Positions 11,281 through 20,863 of a stretch of DNA of 64,000 bases are shown here, one piece after another. The position numbers and the translations under genes were made by a program. The DNA is from Meghimatium bilineatum (lineage: Eukaryota; Mollusca; Gastropoda; Stylommatophora; Philomycidae). Numbering within the stretch: the stretch's first letter is position 1; every line of letters begins with the position of its first letter. The notes under the pieces were generated by a model. That model saw nothing but the letters and a program-made list of their open reading frames with translations. It made no database searches and was not told the DNA's origin. The stretch covers positions 10,005,915-10,069,914 of the forward strand of contig CM067315.1 of the NCBI GenBank assembly GCA_034231615.1, written 5' to 3'.

Positions 11281-12642
11281 TTATGTTCTTTTAACGAATG
11301 TGCCTGATTGAAGTGGCTGGTTAACGGCATATGTATTAGAATCCTGACTCGCCATCAGCTGGTCGTTATCCCATAGTTGCGCAATGCTGGGAGTATTTTG
11401 AAGAGTGTTCTGTATACTGTCATTGGCCATCTGCCAAGCGTAGTAACGTCTACTACAGTCAGATAATTGCTCAGACGTCTGACATTGTTGTATTTGTTGT
11501 TGGTTTTCAGTTGATGCTGGTTCTATAATGTTTTCTGTGTGAGAGGATAGGTGTGTTAATGTGCGATATTTTCCATTGCTGATGAGAATGTCCGATTCTC
11601 GATTATTTGTTGATTCCCATTTTCTAGTGTTAGGCCTATGTGGCAGTTGTGGTAAATGAATTTCTGTTGTATATGATGGTAAAAGGAATTCATTCATTGA
11701 GTATAACTGCCCAACAGACAGGGACTGCATTGATCTGGCTAGATAACCACTCCGTGTATCTTTACAAGATTCTGTGGCTGTAGGCAGAATCATCAGTGAT
11801 GTCGAAACATTTGTTATGTGCCGACGCTGTGGTCGCAAGTGTGTATTAGATCCTGCACTGTTAATTATTCTAGGCACATGTGTTTTGTCTGCATGTATTG
11901 CAATTCTGACTTCTTGTTGTTTTCTTCTTGATAACTTTGAACTATTTTGTGTTTTATTTTGTATTGCTCTCGATTTCTTTAAAGTATTAAGCGAAATTTC
12001 TTCACCCTCAGTTTTCTTAGTTTGTTTTCTAACACTGGTTATTTTTGTAAACTGTGATTGTGCCGATAAAGACGTTCGTGTTACTCTTTTCTTTGTTAAC
12101 TCAATTTCAGGAATATGTGCTCCAGCTTTGATTTCGACATCAGATTGTTTTGAAGTATGTTTTACATTTGAATGTGACCGTTTGGACACTACTATTTTAC
12201 TTTCTTGTGGAATAATGGTATTACTCGTTGGAAATATTTCTGTTGGTATTGATGGCGGTAATAAATTCTCAGTAATGACTAGACCGACTTCGTCGTGATC
12301 ATTATCCGAATCTAAATAATCGGAACTGTAATCGTCAGATACTGAAGTGGATTCGCTCGAAGACTCGCTTGATTCAGGAGATGAATTGTTATTCCTTCCT
12401 GGAATTTCGTGCACTCGAACTAGAAAACTGTCTGGTAAAAAATGTACCCGCTTTTTGCTTCCGTGACCACTTTTTGTGTCTGCACTGTCGTTGATTCCAT
12501 TATTATTTATGGATTGAGATAAATCCAGCGCATCTCCATTTCCATCGTCTTTCGTGCATGAATCTGATATAGTCACATGTTCGTCAGCATTTGCGCCATC
12601 CATACCGCGTCCGATAACCACTTCTGGTCCTAGCGGAATCAT
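11281..12642 (-). CDS. Hypothetical 453-residue Ser/Thr-rich protein with a possible PP1-docking motif
   Basis: An open frame of 453 codons, far longer than chance allows in this AT-rich DNA. An in-frame TAA lies 42 nt upstream of the first ATG with no ATG between, and there is a G at -3, so the start is reasonable. Residues 63-68 read KKRVHF, an RVxF-type motif as used by protein phosphatase 1 partners, followed by LPDSFLVRVHEIP. Residues ~88-118 are a Ser/Glu/Asp tract; 150-260 is rich in Lys, Arg, Ser and Thr; a short Gln-rich stretch lies near 380. No signal peptide, membrane segment or known fold is seen. It may be a complete intronless gene or one large exon. A possible AATAAA poly(A) signal lies at 11108-11113 (minus strand). 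I do not recognise the family. Confidence 0.6.
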   Translation of the reverse strand: MIPLGPEVVIGRGMDGANADEHVTISDSCTKDDGNGDALDLSQSINNNGINDSADTKSGHGSKKRVHFLPDSFLVRVHEIPGRNNNSSPESSESSSESTSVSDDYSSDYLDSDNDHDEVGLVITENLLPPSIPTEIFPTSNTIIPQESKIVVSKRSHSNVKHTSKQSDVEIKAGAHIPEIELTKKRVTRTSLSAQSQFTKITSVRKQTKKTEGEEISLNTLKKSRAIQNKTQNSSKLSRRKQQEVRIAIHADKTHVPRIINSAGSNTHLRPQRRHITNVSTSLMILPTATESCKDTRSGYLARSMQSLSVGQLYSMNEFLLPSYTTEIHLPQLPHRPNTRKWESTNNRESDILISNGKYRTLTHLSSHTENIIEPASTENQQQIQQCQTSEQLSDCSRRYYAWQMANDSIQNTLQNTPSIAQLWDNDQLMASQDSNTYAVNQPLQSGTFVKRT

Positions 12643-13199
12643 TACATCAAAATATTGGATTCCAGTATCAAATAACTTCCGTTATATTTTGTGTGTATAA
12701 AAAATAGAGATACCCCCATAGTTTAATGGTATTGTGCCCTGATATAACCATAGTGCACTGGCGTCTGCGGTTGAAAGATACTGATTCTACAAAATAAGAC
12801 AGTTATCCTGCAAATCCACATCGTTTTTTGCTTAGAAAGGAAATATTGGTATTAGGACACCAGTACTATGTGTACTAATGTGAGCAAAGCGGACTATAAG
12901 CGTGTATGGTTGAGAAAATGGTGTGCCTCGTCAAAATGAAGCATAGCGTATATTGATGTTATGTGTTAAGAGTCCTCACTGTACTAGGGTATAACACATT
13001 TACAGCAGAGCTTCGTTTTTATGAATAGTTGTAGTTCTCATGACTTTTTCACGTTATGAACAATTGTAATTCTCAAGAATTGTTCACTTTATTATGACCA
13101 GTTTTAGTTCAGTTCTCCTAATTCACATTCTTTTCATTATTTATTGGTCACGTTTGCGTGATTTGTTCACGTTCTCTAACCTTCTAAAACTCAAGCTGT
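12643..13199. other. No recognised gene
   Basis: 5' side of the minus-strand ORF; any promoter would be here but no TATA box or initiator stands out. A tRNA-like phrase (ATAGTTTAATGGTATTG) occurs at ~12718. Confidence 0.4.
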
Positions 13200-13400
13200 T
13201 ATTTACAACTGAATTCAGGTGTGTGTAGTCTTGCTAGACATGGCTCCAGCATGTACAATTAAATTCAATTGCGTGTAGTCGTGCCAGTACATGATTCCAA
13301 TAAAAACAAGTGAATTCAGTTGTATATAGTTGTGTCAGACATGACTCCAGCATTTACAATTGAATTCCGTTGTGTGTAGTCATACTAGTACATGACTCAG
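13200..13400. repeat. Imperfect ~60-bp tandem repeat, 3-4 copies
   Basis: Diverged units share GAATTCAGTTGTGTGTAGTC and GACATGACTCCAGCATTTAC. Confidence 0.8.
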
Positions 13401-13830
13401 TATCACTGTGTTAGAAAGACAACTACATCAACACACAACCTAATCCTGACATGAAACGAATTTCGTTTTTCTACAACTACTGGCTTCTACAATTACTCTT
13501 GGCTCCAAAAGCAGTTGGTAGCACCTCCTATTCACGTCGTAGCGAGCAACACAGCATTTTTAGCTGTAGTGATTGTTAATGTGTTATAAAAACTTCAGTA
13601 AGTTTTCATTGCTTTCCTAATGGTCAAAATTTACAAATGCCCACAATTATCCCCCAAAAGGGTTACAATGGTTGTGTGCGAATCATTGTTAAATGTGGTT
13701 TCAGTTTTTCTGTGGATTTCACAGCTGTTGACTTCTCATTACGTATAAGTGTCATGAAGTATTTAATTCTATACCTCCTCATCAGTGAAGTGAATTTATA
13801 ACGCCGTGTGTTTAAAACGCCGTTCTTAGA
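13400..13830. other. No recognised feature
   Basis: Nothing identifiable apart from a short stretch before the SINE-4 copy. Confidence 0.45.
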
Positions 13831-13995
13831 CCCCTGAGGTCCCGGGCTCAATCAACGATTGGGACATGGTTTCTTTTTCTTGTACATGTCGCGGCGTCTG
13901 CTATGGCAAAGCGGCCTTTATTTCCACAGCCCATAGAACGCCTTACTGCACTCCTTGACAGGAAAACATGCAGTAGTGAGTTTTACCTCCTCATC
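13831..13995 (+). repeat. SINE-4 copy
   Basis: GGCTCAATCAACGATTGGGACATGG head, TTGTACATGTCGCGGCG, AAAGCGGCCTTTATTTCCAC, then CCTTGACAGGAAAACATGC. Closest to 30811-30990. Confidence 0.75.
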
Positions 13996-14204
13996 AAGAT
14001 AAGGTATAAACGTTAAGACATGTTGTATAAGTCTGTTGTGTTGATTTAGAAGAATGTTTGGCGATGTCTGTATCAGATGGCGAAACTTCTTCAGAGACCT
14101 GCCTGTGGATAAAAATATATATAGGCCTTTTAATCCTAAGATTATATCGTCTTCCAATCAATCTTGTGTTCTCATTTATATTGTAAGCCTATTTTTAATT
14201 AGTG

Positions 14205-15064
14205 AATGATATAGTATTAAAACAAGTCCACCAATTCAAATATTTAGGTACAACGACTACAGAAGATGGAAGAAGTTCAACAGAAATAAGAAGCAGAATA
14301 GGACAGGAAAAAACAACATTCAGAAAAATGAGAAATAGGCATATATTGTGTAATATGACTTAAACTACACCTGTTTGGTTATATAAAGAGACACAACTGC
14401 TTAGAAAACCAAATAATGGAGGACAGCGTACCTGGAAGGAGGAGAAAGGGCAGGAATACGATGGACTGCCGACATTAAAGATAACATGAATACATCGTTT
14501 GAAAATTCAAGCCTCATCGCTCAAGACAGAAGAGAGTTCAGAGAGTTCATTGGGAAGACAACGTTCTGGAAAGAAGACTTCACGTGACAATATGACCTTG
14601 TCATTAGAGGTGAAAAAGAGAGTTCTGCAGTGCTATATAACCCCTATACTAACATATGGATGCGAGTCTTCGACAATAAACAAACTGGAAAGTGGGAAAT
14701 TAGAGGCAACAGAGATGTGGTTCTACAGAAGAATGCTGAGAAAATATCATGGACTGCCAGAAAAACTAATGTAGAGGTGTTGAAAGAGTCAAATTCGAAA
14801 CGGACCGTAATCAACAATATAAGAAAAAGGCAATCTTCATTTTTTTGCGACTTCGTGAGACAGGCAGGTTTGGAGAACATAGTCACAACATGCAAGATTA
14901 TTGAAGACAACAGAGACAAAAAGGCGACAACGTGAGAAAATATTAGACAGTTTGACAACCTGGCACGGCAAGGAAACAACAACGATCTTGGTGCATAATG
15001 CTAGAGATAGAGAGCTGCTGAGAGTCATGATCGCCTATGCCAACCGGCATGGCACCTGATGATG
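14205..15064 (+). pseudogene. RTE-like LINE-R 3' part, split by another LINE fragment
   Basis: Translation begins HQFKYLGTTTTEDGRSSTEI RSRIG, breaks at 14359, and resumes at 14597 with LSLEVKKRVLQCYITPILTY GCESSTINKLESGKLEATEM, then FYRRML and, after frameshifts, ENIVTTCK. This is the thumb and C-terminal region of an RTE-type reverse transcriptase. Ends in TGATGATGATGAT at ~15056. 5' truncated and frameshifted. Confidence 0.85.
14360..14588 (+). pseudogene. LINE 3' fragment inserted in LINE-R, 8-bp duplication
   Basis: A 229-bp fragment flanked by AATATGAC at 14352-14359 and 14589-14596. It matches the copy at 19732-19960 (minus): AGACACAACTGCTTAGAAA, AGATAACATGAATACATCG, GTTCATTGGGAAGACAACG. 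Codes for a decayed C-terminal tail (IKRHNCLE..., VHWEDNVLER). Confidence 0.85.
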
Positions 15065-15251
15065 ATGATTTTAAAATTAGTTTAGTGTCATTTATTTCCG
15101 TAATTAATTCCCTAGTTATGATGCCTTCGAATCCAACTTGTCCGTTCGTTCATTTCCTCAAACTCCAACATGTTAAGGACATTAATCCACGGGATCTTTT
15201 ATTGGGAACCCGCTATGGAGATTAATTACCTTCATTTTTTTACTTGTACTT

Positions 15252-15615
15252 TAGTAATATTTAGTACTATATGTCATGTCCTCTGTTAGTACTAAATGTC
15301 ATGTTTTCTGTTAGTACTAAATGTCATGTTTTCTGTTAGTACTAAATGTCATGTTTTCTGTTAGTACTAAATGTCATGTTTTCTGTTAGTACTAAATGTC
15401 ATGTTTTCTGTTAGTACTAAATGTCATGTTTTCTGTTAGTACTAAATGTCATGTTTTCTGTTAGTACTAAATGTCATGTTTTCTGTTAGTACTAAATGTC
15501 ATGTTTTCTGTTAGTACTAAATGTCATGTTTTCTGTTAGTGCTAAATGTCATGTTCTCTTAGTACTAAATGTCATGTTTTCTGTTAGTGCTAAATGTCAT
15601 GATCTCTTTTAGTAA
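15252..15615. repeat. Minisatellite TR5, 25-bp unit, ~14 copies
   Basis: Nearly identical units of TTAGTACTAAATGTCATG plus TTTTCTG. The homogeneity suggests recent expansion or ongoing exchange. On the + strand each unit resembles a branch point (TACTAAA), pyrimidine tract and AG. Confidence 0.97.
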
Positions 15616-15904
15616 TCTTGATTCTTCTTCTTGATTTTTGATTAGAAACTGTCCTTATAGCACGTGGGGCATTCCCATAAGTGTTCCACCCTCTGTTCCA
15701 GCAGCCATACGACTCGATGGTGTTTCGAGTCTAATGCCGGTGAAACAGACGTCGACATAGGGCACAACTCTGGCCCTTGCGGCAGGTTTCTTTGTTTTTC
15801 CGTCCACCCACGCCGTGCCCGTAACTAGTTCAAGCACAACGTCGGTCGGCATGTTGGCACAACATAGTAACTGTTATCAAAGGTTACGACTACGGGGTTG
15901 TATG
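15616..15904. other. No recognised feature
   Basis: GC-richer than its surroundings, with a 65-codon minus-strand frame (15655-15852) that has no recognisable domain. Confidence 0.4.
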
Positions 15905-16036
15905 GATGTGCCATGAAGCTTCTATAAGAATATAATCTCAATATAAAGACATGTCATCTACTAAGGTTTTCTGTTGCATGGTTGGTTTGTCTAGTGAGCC
16001 GTTAGTGAGAGCCACAGACGCAACCGCATGCTATCT
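15905..16036 (-). repeat. Repeat G copy
   Basis: Minus strand: GCATGCGGTTGCGTCTGTGG, then CTAGACAAACCAACCATGC and AAAACCTTAGTAGATGACATG. One of four copies (others 31136, 33124, 38021) with a terminal hairpin. Confidence 0.8.
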
Positions 16037-16041
16037 CTTTT

Positions 16042-16354
16042 AGTAATAAATATCAACTTCTCTGTTTGTACTAAATGTCATGTTCTCTTTTAGCACTAAA
16101 TGTCATGTTCTCTTTTAGTACTAAATGTCATGTTCTCTTTTAGTACTAGTACTTAATGTCATGTACTTTTTTTAGTACCAAATGTTATATTCTCTATTAG
16201 TACTAAATATGTTTATATTATAGTACTAAATGTCATGTTCTCTTTTAGTACTAAATGTCATGTTCTCTTTTAGTAATAAATACATGTTCTCTTTTAGTAC
16301 TAAATGTCATGTTCTCTTTTAGTAATAAATACATGTTCTCTTTTAGTACTAAAT
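16042..16354. repeat. Minisatellite TR6, 25-bp unit, ~11 copies
   Basis: Units of TTAGTACTAAATGTCATG plus TTCTCTT; related to TR5 with a different linker. More diverged than TR5. A SINE-1 is inserted at its right end, and a partial unit (CATGTTCTCCTTT) follows the SINE at ~16644. Confidence 0.95.
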
Positions 16355-16636
16355 GCCGCCCGTGTGATGCCGGGGCCAAAAGGGGAGCAAAGAATAGTAA
16401 CACTTTTCCTTTCCACCCATGTCGTAAAAGGCGACTAAGGAGGTTATGGGATGGAGTTGACTGTCCCATCCCATATAGGGTCAGTGACCCAAAGCCATGC
16501 TGAGGTCGAATGTGTCAGGCCGAAAGGCGCATATATCGCAACAATGTTGTAAACTATGACAACGCATTCCGTTCTCCGGACTACATCCTGCTAATCTGCA
16601 GGAGTTTGAGAAAGAACGCAGAAGAAGAAGAATTAC
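16355..16636 (+). repeat. SINE-1 copy inserted in TR6
   Basis: Full-length SINE-1: CCCGTGTGATGCCGGGGCC, GGGGAGCAAAGAATAG, CATCCCATATAGGGTCAGTG, GGACTACATCCTGCTAATC and (GAA)n end. ACTAA borders both sides (16348-16352; ~16638-16642), consistent with a short duplication in the array. Confidence 0.9.
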
Positions 16637-16644
16637 TAACTGCA

Positions 16645-17089
16645 TGTTCTCCTTTCCAAACAAGTTTAAACCCTAACCCTCGGCTATTAGTATCGAAAAA
16701 TCTGACACTAATATCAATTTCTATATTCTTCAGATATTGACTTTCATTCGCCGATATTTGTGAGGGAAGTATAATCCAAAGTTTTGGCACCCCCATACAG
16801 GTTGTGTATTAATAAGACCGCATCAATATGAGAGACTTTTCGTGGAAGAAGATAACCTACGACTAGATCAGAGATGGGAAAGATGCTGTCCGTAGCCCGA
16901 TCTAGCCCACCAAGCCACTTTTCATAGCTAGCTAGGTTGATCAAAATGTGCGAAGTGCACCCCCCCCCAGCCTGATCAGAAAACAGTACTTGAAACCCCA
17001 AGAGACAAAAAAAAATTTTTTTACTAGTACCACAAGAAAAAAGCTCAAACCCAACCACGGATCCATAACGGTTGAACACAGTTGGGCTA
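16645..17089. other. No recognised feature
   Basis: Contains a run of C (~16960) and one of A/T. No coding segment recognised. Confidence 0.45.
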
Positions 17090-18440
17090 GATATTGCAAT
17101 CATTTTCACACAACTTGTCTCAAAAAAGTTATGAATAGCAGATTAGCAGATGGCAAGACAAGATTCCGGATACTACTGTCTTTGATAGATATGGTATCAC
17201 TAACATTGACGTTATTCTGACGCAGACACAGATTCATTGGGCAGGTCATGTTGTACGCATACTAGATCATCTGCCAAAAATACTTCCCTATGATAGGTTT
17301 GCAGAAGGGATACGATCTCACGATGCCCAAATCAAGTGCTACATGGACTATTAAAGACCCCACTGAAAGTTTTGAAACAAACCAAGATACATGTTCTTTT
17401 AGCAGAAAGTGAACATGAACTACAAAGACTAATAGATCAAGTCAATAAATCAAGTAATGAATATGAACTGGATATAAACATTCAAAAAAACAAAAACCAT
17501 GATAATCAGCAAAAACACAGAAGAACAGGAGGTAAACATAAACATACAGGGAGAGAAACTACAACAAGTAAAACAGTATCAATATCTTTGACACATAGTC
17601 ACAAATGATGGCAGATGTGAAACAGAAGTTAAAAGGAGAATAGGAATGGCTAAAAGTACCTTCAATGACATGAGGAAATTATTAATATCTAAACAAATTA
17701 CAAACAAGTTAAAAATGAGAATTATAAAATGCTACATCTATTCCATATTAATGTATGGCTCAGAAACATGGACACTAAATAAACAATTAGAAGAAAAAAT
17801 TGATGCCTTTGAGATGTGGGTATATAGAAGAATAGGGAGAACATCATGGAAGGAGAGGAAAACAAATAAAGAGGTGCTAAAGACACTTAATATGAAGAAA
17901 GAACTACTAAGAGAAATAAAGATCAGGCAAATAAAATACTTTGGACACATTAAAAGACATGACACCCTATTGAAGACCTTACTTGAGGTTAAAGTCAACG
18001 GGAAGCGAGCAAGAGGTAGGCAGAGATACAAGTGGGAGAGTAACATCACACGATGGACAGGTTACAGTCTAGCAGAGTGCACCAAGACAAGAGACAGGAG
18101 ATGTTGGAGATACGTTGCAGCCAACCTTCGTTGCGGAGACGGCACTTGATGATGATGATGAAGATACATGAAAAGAACTTGCACAAAATTTAGCTACATG
18201 GCGATCTACAGTCAAAAAAGGCGTAGTATCTTGTGAAAAGAGGATATATGTAGCAACTAAACATAGGACAGTTGCTAGAAAGTCACCAGTAGACCAAAAC
18301 ACATCTACAGTGGTTCTCCCACCCCCCACCCCCCCCCCCCACCCCAATTCCTGAAATACCAAGAACATTTGAGACCAGAATAAGAATTCTTAGACAACCA
18401 CTAACTCATAATCAATGACACATCTCTAACTGAATTTCAA
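17090..18440 (+). pseudogene. LINE-W 3' part, split by an RTE-like insertion
   Basis: Left part (17090-17393) matches the LINE-W copies at 58530 and 60090: LKKVMNSRLADGKTRFRILL, QIHWAGHVVRILDHLPKIL. Right part (18171-18440) resumes with GAACTTGCACAAAATTTAGC and ends in the decayed zinc-finger tail (ETRIRILRQPLTHNQ). The uninterrupted copy at ~58950 reads straight through the junction. Contains a long C run at ~18316-18340. Confidence 0.85.
17394..18160 (+). pseudogene. LINE-R (RTE-like) insertion, best-preserved RT fragment in the window
   Basis: A 767-bp 5'-truncated copy flanked by AAGATACATG at 17384-17393 and 18161-18170. Codons 17646-18149 are open for 167 residues: MAKSTFNDMRKLLISKQITN, CYIYSILMYGSETWTLNKQL, FEMWVYRRIGRTSW, IKYFGHIKRHDTL and RGRQRYKW, up to GDGT-stop, followed by a (TGA)n tail. 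The conserved YADD catalytic region is absent, so it is not active. Confidence 0.92.
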
Positions 18441-18535
18441 ATAGTTAATGTAACAAATAGTAATCAGCACTTGCGATGAACGAACAACAAACAGATATTG
18501 CTTCTTTCATTATTGAGCAATCTTTTACCTTGTTT

Positions 18536-18725
18536 CTGTGGCGGCGAGGTTCAGTGCGCATTGTGACGGCCAAGGTAGGGGGTTCGAAACCCACCACAGG
18601 CAATTATGCATCCGGACCGTTCAGAAAGCAATAGCAAACTACTGAACTTATGTATATTGCCTAGAAAATTACTACAGCCAACAAATGAGAGGTTAGTGGC
18701 AATATGATATACCCCTACTACAATT
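18536..18725 (+). repeat. tRNA-derived SINE-3 copy
   Basis: Head GTGGCGGCGAGGTTCAGTGCG with B-box-like GGGGGTTCGAAACCCACC, then ACAGGCAATTATGCATCCGG, CAAACTACTGAAC and TGCCTAGAAAATTACTACAG. Same order as 47428-47635. Confidence 0.85.
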
Positions 18726-19387
18726 TTTTTTACCTTGTTAAATAAGATATTTTTTATATCTTACCTATCTCCAGATGAAACACTGTACAATATCCGAGCG
18801 AAACACACTGTTTCTATTCATACAAATAAACTTTAGATATTAATTAGTCCTATAGATATTTTGTTCCTCTTGAGTTGGCTGCCAACAAAAAATGTACACA
18901 CAAACACACACAAAATGAATGAGAGTAAGCTTGGTAGATACAAACAAAGGCAGTGTCAGTGACACTCGAACAACACAGATCCCCAAACAACAATATCCTG
19001 TTTATAAGTGTTGCAGGTAATGAAGACCTTACAAAAAACACGCCCATTCTGTTGAGTCCTCCATACTTCCAGACCTCGAGTGCGGCATTAATAGACACGG
19101 AACACACTATAACAACCTGGACGCCAGAGTTAGGCCCATAGTTAATCTTTATTTGAGAACGTTTAGTTTCCCTATTTCACACACAGCCGCACTTAATGCG
19201 TTTTTGTTCACAATAGTATTCCGCCTACCTAACGGGTTTCGTGGATCGATAAGTCAGATTTGTTCAGTTTATCGGTTCGCTGTTTGATCCTTCCCACTTT
19301 TATTTCCGACTAAGGCCCTATTCCGCTTCATACGCAAATTCATTATAGCGCCGTGCTGTTTTAAGCTACCACCGCGTTGGTTATAAC
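18726..19387. other. No recognised feature
   Basis: Open frames on both strands near 18850-19140 look random; no repeat recognised. Confidence 0.45.
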
Positions 19388-19680
19388 CTCTTCTTCTGCG
19401 TTCGTTCGCAAACTCCTGTAGATTATCGGGATGTAGTCCGGAGAACAGAATGCGCTATTTCATGATCTACATCATTGATGTGATATTCCGCGCCTTCGGC
19501 CTGACATGCCTACTTCAGCCTACCTTTCGGCCTACTTCAGCATGGCTTTGAGTCACTTTGACCCTAAGTGGGTTGGGACAGCCAACTTCACCCCATGACT
19601 TCCTTAGCCGCCTCTTACGACATGCATGGAAGGTAAACAGTGTTGATATTCTTTACTCCATTCTTGAGTCCCGGCAGCAC
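19388..19680 (-). repeat. SINE-1 copy
   Basis: Reverse orientation: GAA tail at 19388, GGACTACATCCCGATAATC, CCGAAAGGTAGGCTGAAG and CATGTCGTAAGAGGCGGCTAA. Has a small internal duplication (CCTACTTCAGCC... twice at ~19508-19545). Confidence 0.88.
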
Positions 19681-19724
19681 AAGGACGAGTTTATAACAAA
19701 TAAGGCATAATCTTTCTGGTGGTC

Positions 19725-20170
19725 ACTAATGTTATGTTTTTTTTATGTGACGTATTCTTTCCAGAACGTTGTCTTCCCAATGAACTCTCTGAACCCCTCT
19801 CTGTCTTGCCTTTTCTAGCGACGTATTCATGTTATCTTTAATGTCGTCAGCCCATCGTCTTCTTGGTCTGCCTTTAGTATTCCGCCCAGGTGCTCTGCCC
19901 TTCATTATTTGTCTTTCTAAACAGTTGTGTCTCTTTATATGACTAAACAGGTGTAGTTTTCTTTTTGCTATTGTGTTTAGTAACCAACATTCTGGAATCT
20001 TCAATGTGTTTATTATATCTGAGCTTCTCTTTTTTCCTTCCCTGATATTCTAAGTATCCTTCTGTAGCATTTCATCTCAAAGGCTTTCATCTTCTTTGCC
20101 GCTGTTTTACTTAGGGTCCATGTTTCACAGCCGTATGTTGCAACCGGAAAAATAATAGTTCGTAGCATTA
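19725..20170 (-). pseudogene. Non-LTR reverse-transcriptase C-terminal fragment
   Basis: Minus translation has RTIIFPVATYGCETWTLSKT, MKCYRRILRISGKEKR, and after a frameshift at ~20008 ECWLLNTIAKRKLHLFSHIK RHNCLE and RRRWADDIKDNMNTSLEKAR. The frame ends at 19732. Same family as the fragments at 14360 and 31735. Confidence 0.85.
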
Positions 20171-20279
20171 GCATTATGAGTGGAAACATATACTCAGAAT
20201 TATACTGGGTAGAAAAAGTCACAGAATCAACATGCCACAGTCGGAGCACGCAATCTATATATTGTCGTTCCACTTGTGC

Positions 20280-20474
20280 TTTTACGCGTCGTGAGGGAAG
20301 TTGAAATTGTCTGTCTTTGGTCATTTGTGTTGTATTGTTCATGGTCAGCCCGTGTCTCTTTAAGGTTTCTTTGATTGTCTGCACCCATCTAGTTCTTGAT
20401 CTTCCTCGTGCCTTGTAGCCAAATCGTCTGCTGTTGTATGCACGCAGGGCTAGTTTCTTTTGTTCCATTCTCAT
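20280..20474 (-). pseudogene. LINE-X C-terminal fragment
   Basis: Minus translation RRFGYKARGRSRTRWVQTIK, HGLTMNNTTQ, QFQLPSRR, comparable to the LINE-X tail at 1160. An in-frame run continues by chance into the next element. Confidence 0.7.
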
Positions 20475-20544
20475 GACGTGATCAAACCATCTGGTTTGCT
20501 TTCTTTCGCTGTAGTCTTGACTTGAGAGAGTATTTATTTATTTC

Positions 20545-20650
20545 CTGATACCTTCATTTCTCCGTCGGTCTCTTTTCGTGACATGCCGGGGCATTAATGA
20601 TACCTTCATTTCTCCGTCGGTCTCTTTTCGTGACATGTCGGGGCATTAAC
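20545..20650. repeat. Tandem duplication, ~55-bp unit, two copies
   Basis: GATACCTTCATTTCTCCGTC and CGTGACATGCCGGGGCATTA occur twice; the second copy has TGTCGG for TGCCGG. Confidence 0.9.
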
Positions 20651-20686
20651 ACAGAAAAAGTCATTTTTAGGACTAGATCCTACCCC

Positions 20687-20855
20687 CAGGGCCGGATTTA
20701 GACTTGATAGTGCCCTTAGATATTTGAGATATGGGGCCCTTTAACGATTAAGAATATATAGATAGTGAAATTTAAAAAATGTGGGCCCCCCAACAAACAA
20801 AAAAGTGGGGGGCCTAAGCTATAGCTTATTTAGCTTATAGGGAAATCCGGCACTG
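20687..20855. mobile_element. hAT-type MITE, 169 bp
   Basis: Terminal inverted repeats CAGGGCCGGATTT and AAATCCGGCACTG (one mismatch), with CAG at the tip as in hAT transposons. Flanks CCTACCCC (20679-20686) and CCTACCTT (20856-20863) match at 6 of 8 bases, consistent with an aged 8-bp duplication. Non-autonomous, no ORF. Confidence 0.88.
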
Positions 20856-20863
20856 CCTACCTT

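Noticed and set aside
11774..12298. 174-codon plus-strand frame
   Set aside because: Lies opposite the longer 453-codon frame; its hydrophobic, Cys-rich look is what the complement of Ser/Thr/Lys-rich code gives.
12717..12780. Possible tRNA gene (ATAGTTTAATGGTATTG resembles a D-arm)
   Set aside because: No matching acceptor stem or anticodon arm, and the B box is missing (GGTTGAAAGAT).
15655..15852. 65-codon minus-strand frame in a GC-richer patch
   Set aside because: No motif, no splice context; could be a LINE trace but I could not align it.
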